From positions 1 through 64,000 of the forward strand of contig JALONH010000010.1 of assembly GCA_025455005.1 (NCBI GenBank): a stretch of 64,000 bases of DNA, read 5' to 3'. Under the pieces are notes generated by a model. It was not told where the DNA came from and made no database searches. It saw only the letters and a list, made by a program, of their open reading frames with translations. Source of the stretch: Cytophagaceae bacterium (GTDB taxonomy: Bacteria > Bacteroidota > Bacteroidia > Cytophagales > Cytophagaceae). A program made the translations under genes and the position numbers. Below, one piece after another: positions 27,591 through 37,961 of the stretch; positions within the stretch are counted from its first letter, which is position 1, and the number at the start of each line of letters is the position of its first letter.

Positions 27591-27611
27591 AATTCATAGG
27601 TAAGTTTAGTT

Positions 27612-29879
27612 TTACGCTTTTACACTGGCACGAATAATATTAAGTGCACCACCTGCTTTGAACCATTCAATTTGTTGTTCATTATAAGAATGATTAGCAG
27701 CTATTTCTTCTTTAGAACCATCTTTATGGGTCAATACTATAGTTAATGGTTTGTTAGGAGTAAATGCGGTAAGTCCAAGGATGTCAATAACATCATCTTC
27801 TTTAATTTTATCATAATCCGCTTTATCTACAAACGTTAAAGCTAACATCCCTTGTTTCTTTAAGTTTGTCTCATGAATACGAGCAAACGATTTAACTAAT
27901 ACTGCCCGAACTCCTAAATGACGAGGCTCCATGGCAGCATGTTCTCTAGAAGATCCTTCCCCATAGTTTTCATCTCCTACAACTATCGATCCGATACCAG
28001 CAGCCTTATACGCACGTTGCGTTGCCGGAACCGGTCCATATGCACCGGTTAATTGGTTCTTCACTTCATCCGTTTTATCGTTGAAGTAGTTAACTGCACC
28101 TATTAACATATTGTTTGATATATTGTCTAAGTGACCACGGTATTTTAACCAAGGACCTGCCATAGAAATATGATCCGTAGTACATTTACCTTTCGCCTTT
28201 ATTAATAATTTTAATCCTTTCAAGTCCGTACCTTCCCAAGCAGCAAACGGATCTAATAATTGAAGACGATCAGATGTAGGCGAAACATTTACAGTAACGT
28301 TTGAACCATCTGCTGCCGGAGCTTGATACCCTGCATCTTCTACAGCGAATCCTTTTTTCGGAAGTTCATCGCCATACGGTCCGTCTAATTTTACTTGTTC
28401 CCCTTTATCATTTGTCAATGTATCAGTAACCGGATTAAATGCCAAATCTCCTGCAATAGCAATAGCTGCTACCAATTCCGGAGAAGCAACAAAGGCATAG
28501 GTATTCGGATTACCATCTGCACGTTTGGCAAAATTACGATTGAAAGAGTGTACAATAGTATTTTTCTCTTTCTTTTCAGCCCCCATACGATCCCACATTC
28601 CAATACATGGACCACATGCATTGGTAAATACCGTTGTATCCATTTTTTTGAACGTATCCAACAGCCCGTCTCTTTCAGCCGTATATCGAACTTGTTCAGA
28701 TCCCGGATTGATTCCAAATTCAGCTTTTTTAGATAATCCTTTCGCTACAGCTTGATTCACTACAGAGGCAGCGCGGGCTAAATCTTCATAAGAAGAGTTC
28801 GTACAAGAACCGATTAATCCCCATTCCACTTTTCTAGGCCAACCGTTTTTCTCTAACTCTTCTTTCATTTTAGAAACAGGGGTAGCTAAATCCGGAGTGA
28901 AAGGACCGTTTAAGTGCGGCTCTAAAGTTGATAAATCTATTTCAATGATTTGATCAAAGTATTTTTCTGGTGATGCATATACCTCCGGATCTGCTGTCAA
29001 ATGTTGTTTGATACCGTTAGCTAAATCTGCTACATCATTACGACCGGTAGAACGTAAGTAGCGTTCCATCGAATCATCATAACCAAAGGTTGAAGTAGTA
29101 GCTCCGATTTCAGCCCCCATATTACAAATGGTACCTTTACCCGTACAAGAAAGTGAAAGTGCTCCTTCACCAAAATATTCCACAATAGCACCAGTCCCCC
29201 CTTTTACCGTAAGTATGCCGGCTACTTTTAATATAACGTCTTTCGGCGCAGTCCAACCATTTAATTTACCGGTTAACTTCACTCCAATTAATTTCGGGAA
29301 TTTTAATTCCCAAGGGAGACCAGCCATTACATCACACGCATCCGCACCACCAACACCAATTGCCAACATACCTAAACCACCGGCGTTTACTGTATGAGAG
29401 TCGGTACCAATCATCATACCACCCGGAAACGCATAATTTTCCAAAACCACTTGGTGAATAATTCCGGCACCCGGTTTCCAAAAACCAATGCCGTATTTAT
29501 TCGATACCGAAGCCAAGAAATCGTAAACTTCTTTTGATTCCTTGTTTGCAACGGCCAAATCTTGCTCTGCCCCTACTTTTGCCGTAATCAAGTGATCACA
29601 GTGTACAGTAGAAGGAACCGCTACTTTAGGGCGACCCGCTTGCATAAATTGTAATAGGGCCATTTGAGCCGTAGCATCTTGCATAGCTACCCGATCCGGT
29701 CTAAAATCTACATACGATTTACCACGTTCGAACACTGACTTAGGCGTACCTTCATCTAAGTGTGCATATAAAATCTTCTCCGTTAACGTAAGTGGTCTAC
29801 CCAATAATTTTTTAGCAGCTTCTACACGTTGAGGAATACGAGCGTATACCTCTTTAATCATTTCCAAATCAAACGCCAT
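27612..29879 (-). CDS. acn: Aconitate hydratase, mitochondrial-type
   Basis: The product is 755 residues from the ATG at 29879; a longer open frame to 29936 only adds an unlikely N-terminus. It has the mitochondrial-type layout with iron-sulfur cysteines in [14 protein letters not shown] and [14 protein letters not shown], an early [13 protein letters not shown], and swivel-domain [17 protein letters not shown]. It interconverts citrate and isocitrate in the TCA cycle. It is a single gene with its own -7 box and shares a terminator with DUF58. Confidence 0.97.
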   Translation of the reverse strand: MAFDLEMIKEVYARIPQRVEAAKKLLGRPLTLTEKILYAHLDEGTPKSVFERGKSYVDFRPDRVAMQDATAQMALLQFMQAGRPKVAVPSTVHCDHLITAKVGAEQDLAVANKESKEVYDFLASVSNKYGIGFWKPGAGIIHQVVLENYAFPGGMMIGTDSHTVNAGGLGMLAIGVGGADACDVMAGLPWELKFPKLIGVKLTGKLNGWTAPKDVILKVAGILTVKGGTGAIVEYFGEGALSLSCTGKGTICNMGAEIGATTSTFGYDDSMERYLRSTGRNDVADLANGIKQHLTADPEVYASPEKYFDQIIEIDLSTLEPHLNGPFTPDLATPVSKMKEELEKNGWPRKVEWGLIGSCTNSSYEDLARAASVVNQAVAKGLSKKAEFGINPGSEQVRYTAERDGLLDTFKKMDTTVFTNACGPCIGMWDRMGAEKKEKNTIVHSFNRNFAKRADGNPNTYAFVASPELVAAIAIAGDLAFNPVTDTLTNDKGEQVKLDGPYGDELPKKGFAVEDAGYQAPAADGSNVTVNVSPTSDRLQLLDPFAAWEGTDLKGLKLLIKAKGKCTTDHISMAGPWLKYRGHLDNISNNMLIGAVNYFNDKTDEVKNQLTGAYGPVPATQRAYKAAGIGSIVVGDENYGEGSSREHAAMEPRHLGVRAVLVKSFARIHETNLKKQGMLALTFVDKADYDKIKEDDVIDILGLTAFTPNKPLTIVLTHKDGSKEEIAANHSYNEQQIEWFKAGGALNIIRASVKA

Positions 29880-29933
29880 AATAAAGTGTAATAATAATTG
29901 ATGTTTATTAAAGTCAATAAATTGAGTTAAAGA

Positions 29934-29941
29934 CAAAAATA
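29934..29941 (-). promoter_or_regulatory. Candidate -7 box of aconitase
   Basis: On the minus strand TATTTTTG matches TAnnTTTG, about 55 bases upstream of the ATG. The nearest upstream TTTG is 24 bases away, five more than ideal. The remainder of the gap up to 30162 is AT-rich; a 19-codon ORF at 30045-30104 is not convincing. Confidence 0.4.
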
Positions 29942-30162
29942 CGAAAAGAAATAAAAATTAAAATTCAAAATTTTAGATATCCACAATATAAAATTTTGTA
30001 TTTTGCCAACATCTTATTTTGGTACAATTAATACCCCTTTAACTATGGATTTTACGATTAAAAGCATTAAATATTACTACTTTTTGGTTAAATATTTAGT
30101 TTAATCACAACCCCCAAAAGTTATTCACGTATAAAAAAGGGCAAACTGTCCTTCAAAAGGTC

Positions 30163-30528
30163 ATGATAAACAAACGATTAACTTCCATTATTGGAATTTC
30201 AAGTCTACTTAGTATCCTATTCTTACTGTCTTCTTACAGAAATAGCGATACTATAGTTCGAGTTACTGCTGGAATCGAACAATCGTCTTCTGTACAAGTA
30301 ACGATTCAAAAAACGATTCCTACAAATGGACAATCAAATGGAAGTATTACCCTTCGAGTAGTGAAAGGGGTAGCCCCTTTGACACTTACTGTGTTTTCCA
30401 CCCATTCAAATATAAAAAATATTCCGTTTAGCGGTTCTTATACTTTATCCAACTTACCTTCCGGAGACTATCTCTTAGTGATTACAGACGCTACCAAAGC
30501 ATTTGTAAGCGAACAAGTAACCCTCTAG
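30163..30528 (+). CDS. Short secreted protein with a single SprB-like repeat
   Basis: The protein has 121 residues. An N-terminal membrane/signal segment (IIGISSLLSILFLLSSY) is followed by one degenerate SprB-type repeat: QSNGSITLRVVKGVAPLTL, then GSYTLSNLPSGDYLLVITDA. The same Asn-Gly-Ser-Ile and Gly-x-Tyr...Thr-Asp pattern fills the giant adhesin encoded 5 bases downstream. It has no type IX C-terminal signal. Function unknown; a subunit, chaperone or accessory of the adhesin is plausible. The close spacing implies one transcript. Confidence 0.75.
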   Translation: MINKRLTSIIGISSLLSILFLLSSYRNSDTIVRVTAGIEQSSSVQVTIQKTIPTNGQSNGSITLRVVKGVAPLTLTVFSTHSNIKNIPFSGSYTLSNLPSGDYLLVITDATKAFVSEQVTL

Positions 30529-30532
30529 TCCT

Positions 30533-33500
30533 ATGCTATCCATACCAACATATCGTAGGTTCGAGTGTAAACGTATTATAATACCACTACTACTCTTTTG
30601 GTCCTTCTTATTTTTGCCAATCGAAAAAAGTAGTGCACAATGTACTTCACCATTATTAAATTGGACCGTTACCCCTACCAATTTAAGTTGTAATAATGAT
30701 AATTCAGGTAGTATATCGGTTTCGGTAACCGGAACCTTTCCATCTTATACGTATTCTTTGTTTGGTGTAGTGACAGGGCCTGTTATAATACCCAATCATC
30801 CATTTAATAATTACACATTTTCCAATTTACCAGCTGATAATAATTATTTATTAGTTGTACAGGTTCCTTTGGGTGGCAATATATTCGCAGTGTGCAATAC
30901 AAACGTTGTTTTGTTAGAACCTCCTCCTTTATCTATTAACTTACAGAATCAAACAAACAATATTTGTTTTGGACAATCCAATGGAAGCATTGATATAGAT
31001 GTGAGTGGGGGGACACCCGCTCCGCCCTATACATATAGTTGGACGAATGGAGCGACAACACAAGATATAAGCTCTCTTCCTAATGGAACTTATACAGTCA
31101 CTGTTCGAGATGGAAATAATTGTCCTACAACATCAAACTATACCATAAATTCCCCTTCCGTTCTTACGGCAACAGCTTCGGGTACCTCTCCTAGTTGCTC
31201 CGGTGGAACAAATGGAAGCATCGATTTGAATGTAACCGGTGGAACAGTACCCTATACTTACCTATGGAATACTGGAGCAGTATCTGAGGATATCTCTGGA
31301 CTTGCAGCTGGAAATTACTCGGTTACTGTAACCGATATAAATGGTTGTACTCAAATAGCCAATGTTACACTCACCAATCCAACTGCACTTTCATTAAGTT
31401 CAACTACCACCTCTCCAAGTTGTTTTGGCAGTTCTAATGGCAGTATCGATCTAACCGTAAATGGTGGAACAGCACCCTACAATTACCTATGGGATACCGG
31501 TTCAACAAATGAGGACATCAGTGGGTTGGCGGCCGGAAGTTATACTGTTACCGTGACGGATGCCAATGGATGTACTGCCAATCGTTCGATTACGTTAACT
31601 AATCCCTCCAGTCTTAATCTTTCCATACTGCAAACCAATGTAACGTGTTTTGGAGGCACGAATGGTTCTATCAATTTAACTGTCAGCGGAGGAACTCCCG
31701 GGTATATTTATGTATGGTCCAATGGAAGTGTAAGTGAAGATCTTAATGCATTAACTGCCGGAAATTATACCGTTACTGTAACCGATTTGAATAGTTGTAC
31801 AGCTAATGCAACCTACACCATAGTAGAACCCACAGCCATTCAAATCAGCGGTAGTATAACACCTGTTGCGTGTTTTGGAGGGAATACCGGCGCAATCAAT
31901 GTTACAGTTTCCGGAGGAACCGGTAGTTATACCTATACATGGTCAAACGGAGCTATAACAGAAGATATTACTACTGTCGGATCGGGAAGTTATACGTTAA
32001 CCGTACAAGACGCTGCCTTGTGTACAGCGAATTATAGTGGGACTATATCATCTCCTACAACCCTAATTATTAATTCCGTACCAACACCTATAGCCTGTTT
32101 TGGTGGAAATACCGGGTCGATTGATGTGACAGTCAGCGGTGGCACTGCTCCTTATAGTTACTTATGGAATAATGGAAATACAAGTCAAGATTTAAGTAAT
32201 GTCGTTGCCGGAAATTATACTGTTTCCATAACGGATGCTTCCGGATGTACCGGTTCTACCTCGGCACTTATTACACAACCTTCAGCAGCACTTTCTGTAT
32301 CAAGCGTAACTACAGCAACATCTTGTTTTGGAGGTACAAATGGAGCTATAAACTTAACTGTTTCAGGTGGAACCGCACCTTATACCTTTAATTGGAGTAA
32401 TGGTTCAACCAGCGAAGACATCACCGGGTTAAATAGTGGAAGTTATTCCCTTACCATTACCGATGCTGCAGGATGTACCTTTTCTTCTTCCTATACGGTT
32501 TCTCAACCTCCAGCCCTATCCATTAATGGGGTAATCATAGAAGTCCGTTGTACAGGTGGTTCTACCGGAGGTATTGATGCAACGGTTTCCGGTGGTGTAG
32601 CGCCTTACAGTTATAGTTGGTCTACCGGTTCTATTACTGAAGATATAACAGGGCTTTCAGCTGCTGCTTATACACTTACCGTTGTTGATGCTAACAGTTG
32701 TTCCACTGCTCAATCGTTTACTGTAACCGAACCGACTATCTTAACGATTAGCGGTACCATTACGAATACGTCATGTACCGGGGGGAACAACGGCAGCATA
32801 AACACTACAACCCTTGGTGGAACGGCACCCTATACCTACGTATGGTCAACTGGTGCGACTACTTCGTCTATCTCTGGCTTGGCAGTTGGTAGTTACACGG
32901 TAACCGTTACCGATAGCCGTTTATGCACCACAACTGCTACCTATAATGTTAGTGCTCCTTCCCCAATAGTATTATCCCATACATCAGTCAATGAACGTTG
33001 TTCTAACAGTTCGGATGGAAGTATTAATTTATCTGTATCCGGAGGTTCTTTACCTTACAGCTTTTCATGGAGTAATGGCGCCACTACAGAAGATATTAAC
33101 AGTTTGGATGCCGGTACTTATACCGTTTTAGTTTCTGATGCACAAGGATGTTCACAAAACAGAGCAATCCTTATCAGCTCTCCTCCGGCATTAAATGTAA
33201 GCCTTACTCCTAACCATATTACCTGTTTTGGTGCAGGTAATGGAAGTATAAGTACAACAGCGAGCGGTGGCACTAGTCCATACACCTATTTATGGAGCAA
33301 TGGTTCCACTGCAGAAGATCCAATTAATCTGGGCCCGGGTAGTTTTAGTCTTACTGTAACGGACAACAATGGATGTATAATTACTAGCAATACCACTATC
33401 ACACAACCATCCGCGATTGTAATCACTCGTACCATAACAAATGTTACATGTAATGGAGGAAACAATGGTGCGATTAATCTTACGCTTTCCGGCGGAGTAG

Positions 33501-36500
33501 GACCATTTTTATATGTTTGGTCCAATGGTGCTACAACCGAAGATATAAGTGGACTTATAGCCGGTAATTACACCGTAACCATTACTGATGCAAATGGTTG
33601 TAGTAGTAATGCCAGTTATAATGTAATCGAACCCTCCCCACTTCTTATCATAGCGTCTCAAACCGATGCCGATTGTAGTGGTGGAACAAATGGTAGTATT
33701 ACGATAACTTCAGTAACAGGAGGCACAGGACCGTTCAATTATGCTTGGTCTACTGGGGCTAACACTGCTTCCATTTCGAACTTGAGTATTGGCAGCTACA
33801 GTGTAGTCGTTACAGATGCTAATGGATGTATTCAAAACGGTACCTATTCGGTTACCACACCTACTTCTATGATCGTGAGTGCTTCGACCACGTCCCCTGT
33901 CTGTTTTAGTGGAAATACCGGAGTTATCAATATTTCAATCAGTGGAGGCACAGCTCCCTTCACCTATTTATGGAATACAGGAGCAACGACAGAAGATCTA
34001 AATGCAATACCTGCAGGAAGTTATTCTGTAACTGTAACAGATGCTAATCTGTGTGCAACAACAGAAAATTTTAATCTGACGGCGCCAAGTGCACTACTTT
34101 TAAATGCTATAACTACCTCCATTTTATGCAATGGTGGAAACAATGGCGCTATTAATACGACTGTTACAGGAGGAACAGCACCTTATGCCTATGCCTGGAG
34201 TAACGGTGCTACTACCGAAGATTTGACCAATTTAAGTGTTGGCAGTTATACATTAACCGTAACGGATGTAAATGCTTGTGTCAACAATCGTACGTTTACC
34301 ATAACCGAACCCGGTATATTAAGTTCGTCCGGTGTTATCACCAATAGCAGTTGTAATGGAGGTTCGAATGGGAGTATTAATGTAAGCGCTACCGGAGGAA
34401 CGGCTCCATATACGTATCTATGGTCTACTGGCTCTACTTCGGAAGACTTAAGTAGTTTAGCTGCGGGTTCATATTCCGTAACCATCAGTGATAATAACAC
34501 TTGTACAACTACAAACAGTTTCACTATTTCAGAACCTAATGCTTTTCAAATTACAGCGAACATAGGAAATGCTAGTTGTGGTGGAGGCAATGATGGAAGT
34601 GTTTTAATTACATCTGTAACCGGTGGAACAGGACCATATAGCTACTTATGGACGACGGGCGCAACAACTGCCGGTATTACTAATGTAACGGTTGGGACTT
34701 ATACAGTATCTGTTACAGATAATGCCGGTTGTACAAATGACTCTACCTTCACTGTAATAACCCCAAGTACTATGCTCCTTACTGCTGTAGTATCCGATAT
34801 ATCTTGTGCAGGAGGTACTAACGGCGCTATTAATCTGAGTGTTAGTGGAGGAAATAGTCCCTACACCTATAGTTGGTCTAACGGGGCTATTACTGAAGAT
34901 ATTTCGACTTTAAGTGTTGGTACCTATACTGTAATTGTAACCGATGCCGCTTTATGTTCTCAATCTGCTAATTTTTCTGTAAACTCAGCGGCACCAATAC
35001 TCATTACTTTATCCCCGACTTCTGTATTATGTAATGGTCAAAATAATGGAAGCATAAATGCAACTGTTACTGGAGGAGCCCTTCCTCTTACCTATAGTTG
35101 GTCTAATGGAGCCACAACAGAAGATATCAATGGCTTGATTGCAGGAACGTATTCCTTAACGGTTACCGACAACGGAGGTTGTACCAACATACAAAGTGTA
35201 CCGGTGAATGAACCTGGATTATTGGTAACCATATTATCCTCAACAGACGCCTCGTGTAACGGAGTTGCAAATGGAAGCGCTACGCCGAGTGTAAGCGGAG
35301 GAACGGCACCTTACACTTATTTATGGTCTAATGGAAATACAGCATCAACACAAACAACATTAGCAGCCGGTTCCTATTCTGTAACCGTAACTGATGCAAG
35401 AGGTTGTAATTCATCTGATTTTACTACAATAGCAAATGGACCTGCTATAACCGGCAGTGCAACAGCCAGCCCCGCCATTATATGTGCTGCATCCGGCGCA
35501 ACCATAACAGCATCTTTAGATGCTGCTTATACCGCAGGTTTAACGCCCTATTCTTTCAATAATGGCCTATCCTTTCAAACCGGGGCAACCTATACTATTC
35601 CTTCTGTTTTATCGGATAGTATAGTGTCCGTAGTTGTTCAAGATATTAATGGATGTACCAGTTTACCCATTCCGGTTAATTTAAGTACAAAAAAAATAAC
35701 CGCTACTGTAAACATTACCAATACCCCTACATGTGCGGGTGACACAGATGGAAGTATAGAAGTGATTGTTACCGGTTCATCAACCGGCTTTACCTATTCT
35801 TTAGATGGAGGCGCATTCCAAAATTCACCTATTTTTAATTCGATTAGTGGAGGGTCTCATGCTGTCATTATTAATGATGGAACAGGTTGTAATGCTTCTT
35901 ATAGCATTCTATTGATAGAACCTCCGGTTTTATCAATAGGCATTGTATCTACCACACAAATAAGTGGCTGTTTTGGAAATACCAACGGACAAATTGAAGT
36001 AACTGTCAATGGAGGAACACCATCCTATACCTTTATTTATACCGGTGGTTCCATAGGAACAGATAGCGTATTTAGAAATTTATCTGCGGGAAGTTATACC
36101 GTAACTGTTACGGACATCAATGGTTGTACTGCCTCTGTTTCTACATCATTAACTCAACCTGCCGGAATTGATGCAGCAGCCATTGTAGCTACTATTAATA
36201 ATGTTAATTGCCCCGGTCGCGACGAAGGTTCTATCGCATTATCCAATGTTACCGGAGGTACTGCTCCTTATTCGTATGCATTAGGAAGTACAAGCAATAC
36301 ATCAGGAAGTTTTAATAATCTGATTGCAGGAAATTATTCTATAACGATAACAGATGGTAATACATGTAGTATTGGTTATCCTTTCGTGATTACAGAACCC
36401 AATCCAATTATATTCACAGCTATAGTTACCCGACCCGCAACGTGTACCGATCCGGATGGAATAGTAGAATTCATCTCTGTAAGTGGAGGTAATCCGGGAT

Positions 36501-37408
36501 ATGAATATAGTATGGATGATGGCGCTACATATTTTCCAACCACTATATTTAACAATTTAGTTGCGGCTCCTTATGAAGCAAGAGTTCGAGACAGTAGAGG
36601 TTGTACTGCCAGTTATACCGTTACGTTACCTCAAAAAGAGGGCCCGATTCCTTTTATCCGTGTCAATCCACCTACTTGTAATGGTTACAGCGATGGATAT
36701 ATAGTAGTAGATTCCCTTAGAGGAGGTGTAGGACCATTCTCTTACCGATTAAACAACACTAATTTTGGTTCCTCTACGGTATACTTTAATATTAGTAAGG
36801 GTAATTACGCACTGCAGATAAATGACATTGAATGTTCTTATCCAATTGATAGTTTCTATTTATATAATCGAATTACGGGAATATATGACACCCTTTCCTT
36901 AGACAGTATACCTGTTACGGAACCTGCGCCTATAACTGCTTCCACCTTCAGTTCATTAGCTGATCGCTATTATGCTACAGCAGAAGCCGGTTTATATAAC
37001 CTACAAGGTGGCACTCCTTATTATAGTTGGAGTAGAGACAACATAACTTTTACACGCATAACACGTGATACAACCTTATTAACAAACTTTGCTCGAGGAA
37101 CACATACACTATACCTACAAGATTCCTTAGGTTGTATAGGTCAAGTAGAAGTTCGAGTAAACGTAGCCTTCTTTATTCCAAATCTAATTAGCCCAAATAA
37201 CGACGGTCAAAATGATCGTTTTGAAATCATGGGCTTACCTAGAGGTTCCTTCCTGCGCATTACCAATAGATGGGGAGATACTGTATTCCGAAGTGAAAAC
37301 TATGATAATTCTTGGGATGCGGATGAACTTTCGGACGGTGTGTTTTATTATGAATTAAGATTACCTAATGGCGACGACCATAAAGGATGGGTTCAGGTAG
37401 TTAGATAA
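30533..37408 (+). CDS. Giant SprB-repeat adhesin with gliding/type IX C-terminal domain
   Basis: The protein has 2,291 residues. A signal peptide (LLLFWSFLFLPIEKSSAQ) is followed by a first degenerate repeat, then about 20 clear SprB repeats (residues about 145-1645, about 75 residues each). Each has a start like C-F-G-G-x-N-G-S-I, then TAPYTYLWSNGATTEDI, then a Gly-x-Tyr-Thr-Val-Thr-Val-Thr-Asp segment. Six or seven weaker domains follow (1645-2200), then a C-terminal domain FFIPNLISPNNDGQNDRFEI...FYYELRLPNG (about 2211-2291), the type B sorting signal (CHU_C/gliding motility-associated). It should be exported by the type IX system and attached to the surface, and act in adhesion or gliding. 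It ends with a long terminator. Confidence 0.93.
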   Translation: MLSIPTYRRFECKRIIIPLLLFWSFLFLPIEKSSAQCTSPLLNWTVTPTNLSCNNDNSGSISVSVTGTFPSYTYSLFGVVTGPVIIPNHPFNNYTFSNLPADNNYLLVVQVPLGGNIFAVCNTNVVLLEPPPLSINLQNQTNNICFGQSNGSIDIDVSGGTPAPPYTYSWTNGATTQDISSLPNGTYTVTVRDGNNCPTTSNYTINSPSVLTATASGTSPSCSGGTNGSIDLNVTGGTVPYTYLWNTGAVSEDISGLAAGNYSVTVTDINGCTQIANVTLTNPTALSLSSTTTSPSCFGSSNGSIDLTVNGGTAPYNYLWDTGSTNEDISGLAAGSYTVTVTDANGCTANRSITLTNPSSLNLSILQTNVTCFGGTNGSINLTVSGGTPGYIYVWSNGSVSEDLNALTAGNYTVTVTDLNSCTANATYTIVEPTAIQISGSITPVACFGGNTGAINVTVSGGTGSYTYTWSNGAITEDITTVGSGSYTLTVQDAALCTANYSGTISSPTTLIINSVPTPIACFGGNTGSIDVTVSGGTAPYSYLWNNGNTSQDLSNVVAGNYTVSITDASGCTGSTSALITQPSAALSVSSVTTATSCFGGTNGAINLTVSGGTAPYTFNWSNGSTSEDITGLNSGSYSLTITDAAGCTFSSSYTVSQPPALSINGVIIEVRCTGGSTGGIDATVSGGVAPYSYSWSTGSITEDITGLSAAAYTLTVVDANSCSTAQSFTVTEPTILTISGTITNTSCTGGNNGSINTTTLGGTAPYTYVWSTGATTSSISGLAVGSYTVTVTDSRLCTTTATYNVSAPSPIVLSHTSVNERCSNSSDGSINLSVSGGSLPYSFSWSNGATTEDINSLDAGTYTVLVSDAQGCSQNRAILISSPPALNVSLTPNHITCFGAGNGSISTTASGGTSPYTYLWSNGSTAEDPINLGPGSFSLTVTDNNGCIITSNTTITQPSAIVITRTITNVTCNGGNNGAINLTLSGGVGPFLYVWSNGATTEDISGLIAGNYTVTITDANGCSSNASYNVIEPSPLLIIASQTDADCSGGTNGSITITSVTGGTGPFNYAWSTGANTASISNLSIGSYSVVVTDANGCIQNGTYSVTTPTSMIVSASTTSPVCFSGNTGVINISISGGTAPFTYLWNTGATTEDLNAIPAGSYSVTVTDANLCATTENFNLTAPSALLLNAITTSILCNGGNNGAINTTVTGGTAPYAYAWSNGATTEDLTNLSVGSYTLTVTDVNACVNNRTFTITEPGILSSSGVITNSSCNGGSNGSINVSATGGTAPYTYLWSTGSTSEDLSSLAAGSYSVTISDNNTCTTTNSFTISEPNAFQITANIGNASCGGGNDGSVLITSVTGGTGPYSYLWTTGATTAGITNVTVGTYTVSVTDNAGCTNDSTFTVITPSTMLLTAVVSDISCAGGTNGAINLSVSGGNSPYTYSWSNGAITEDISTLSVGTYTVIVTDAALCSQSANFSVNSAAPILITLSPTSVLCNGQNNGSINATVTGGALPLTYSWSNGATTEDINGLIAGTYSLTVTDNGGCTNIQSVPVNEPGLLVTILSSTDASCNGVANGSATPSVSGGTAPYTYLWSNGNTASTQTTLAAGSYSVTVTDARGCNSSDFTTIANGPAITGSATASPAIICAASGATITASLDAAYTAGLTPYSFNNGLSFQTGATYTIPSVLSDSIVSVVVQDINGCTSLPIPVNLSTKKITATVNITNTPTCAGDTDGSIEVIVTGSSTGFTYSLDGGAFQNSPIFNSISGGSHAVIINDGTGCNASYSILLIEPPVLSIGIVSTTQISGCFGNTNGQIEVTVNGGTPSYTFIYTGGSIGTDSVFRNLSAGSYTVTVTDINGCTASVSTSLTQPAGIDAAAIVATINNVNCPGRDEGSIALSNVTGGTAPYSYALGSTSNTSGSFNNLIAGNYSITITDGNTCSIGYPFVITEPNPIIFTAIVTRPATCTDPDGIVEFISVSGGNPGYEYSMDDGATYFPTTIFNNLVAAPYEARVRDSRGCTASYTVTLPQKEGPIPFIRVNPPTCNGYSDGYIVVDSLRGGVGPFSYRLNNTNFGSSTVYFNISKGNYALQINDIECSYPIDSFYLYNRITGIYDTLSLDSIPVTEPAPITASTFSSLADRYYATAEAGLYNLQGGTPYYSWSRDNITFTRITRDTTLLTNFARGTHTLYLQDSLGCIGQVEVRVNVAFFIPNLISPNNDGQNDRFEIMGLPRGSFLRITNRWGDTVFRSENYDNSWDADELSDGVFYYELRLPNGDDHKGWVQVVR
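30965..35470 (+). repeat. Array of about 20 diverged SprB-type coding repeats
   Basis: About 20 in-frame units of close to 225 bases each were counted by eye in the adhesin gene. Each encodes a repeat with the first Cys in a C-x-G-G-x-N-G motif and a second Cys after V-T-D-x-x-G-C. The DNA of the units differs at many third positions, so this is an old array, not a recent expansion, although slippage between neighbours stays possible. Confidence 0.85.
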
Positions 37409-37451
37409 GAGTTTAATATGCTACTAGTATAAGTCTAAAGTAGCGTGATTA

Positions 37452-37494
37452 AAAACAAAACCCTTGGTGAAATACCAAGGGTTTTGTTTTTTTT
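37452..37494 (+). terminator. Strong intrinsic terminator of the adhesin unit
   Basis: A 17-bp stem (37452-37468 with 37474-37490) with a 5-base loop runs into a T tract to 37494. Its outer half consists of A/T pairs, so it may work in both directions. The gap from 37495 to 37653 holds nothing else that I can support. Confidence 0.85.
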
Positions 37495-37653
37495 AAAGTA
37501 ATTTTTAATTAATAATACATAAGGGCAATAACCAATAAGGATGGAGTTGTGATGCATTATACATTAACACTTTTTTTATTAAAATCGATTAAATAATAAA
37601 GAATAATTCTTAAAGTTTTAAAGCATACATCCAAACAAAACAGGGGTGTAAGT

Positions 37654-37944
37654 TTAACGAAAGGCCTCTTGTATATCCTTTAAAATGGTGGAAGGGTGAG
37701 TATCGATTATTTTTATGTTTGGTCTTAGATTCGTAAACTCTATATGAAAAAAATCTCTGCTTATTTTATCCACTCCACCACCTATAATTACTGCATCAAA
37801 CACGTTCCGTTGAAAAGTAGCAATAGCCTTATCGTTTGCACTTTCACCTATTGCGGAATATCCATTTTCCTCCAGCAAATGAACTATTCTTGTTAAAATA
37901 GTATCATGCCGACCAATCACTAATATATTTTTTTTTACATTCAA
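37654..37944 (-). CDS. Degenerate receiver-like protein
   Basis: The protein has 96 residues with a TTG start at 37944; an ATG at 37940 is out of frame and ends at once. The pattern KKNILVIGRHDTILTRIVHLLEENGYSAIG and FDAVIIGGGVDKIS fits the first three strands of a response-regulator receiver, but the phospho-acceptor Asp after strand 3 is replaced by Gly (IIGGG). Similar small proteins are conserved in Bacteroidota, to my recollection. It follows the acyl-CoA reductase by 17 bases. It may be a pseudo-receiver binding a ligand or protein partner. Confidence 0.65.
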   Translation of the reverse strand: MNVKKNILVIGRHDTILTRIVHLLEENGYSAIGESANDKAIATFQRNVFDAVIIGGGVDKISRDFFHIEFTNLRPNIKIIDTHPSTILKDIQEAFR

Positions 37945-37961
37945 ACCTTTCTTCTCCGTAG

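Noticed and set aside
30045-30104. 19-residue leader-like ORF upstream of the adhesin unit
   Set aside because: Composition is random-like and there is no attenuator hairpin after it.
33286-34524. Antisense ORFs inside the adhesin gene
   Set aside because: They are shadows produced by the repeat composition on the opposite strand.
30965-35470. Possible CRISPR or satellite array
   Set aside because: The units are about 225 bases, in frame, and encode SprB repeats; there are no short direct repeats with unique spacers.
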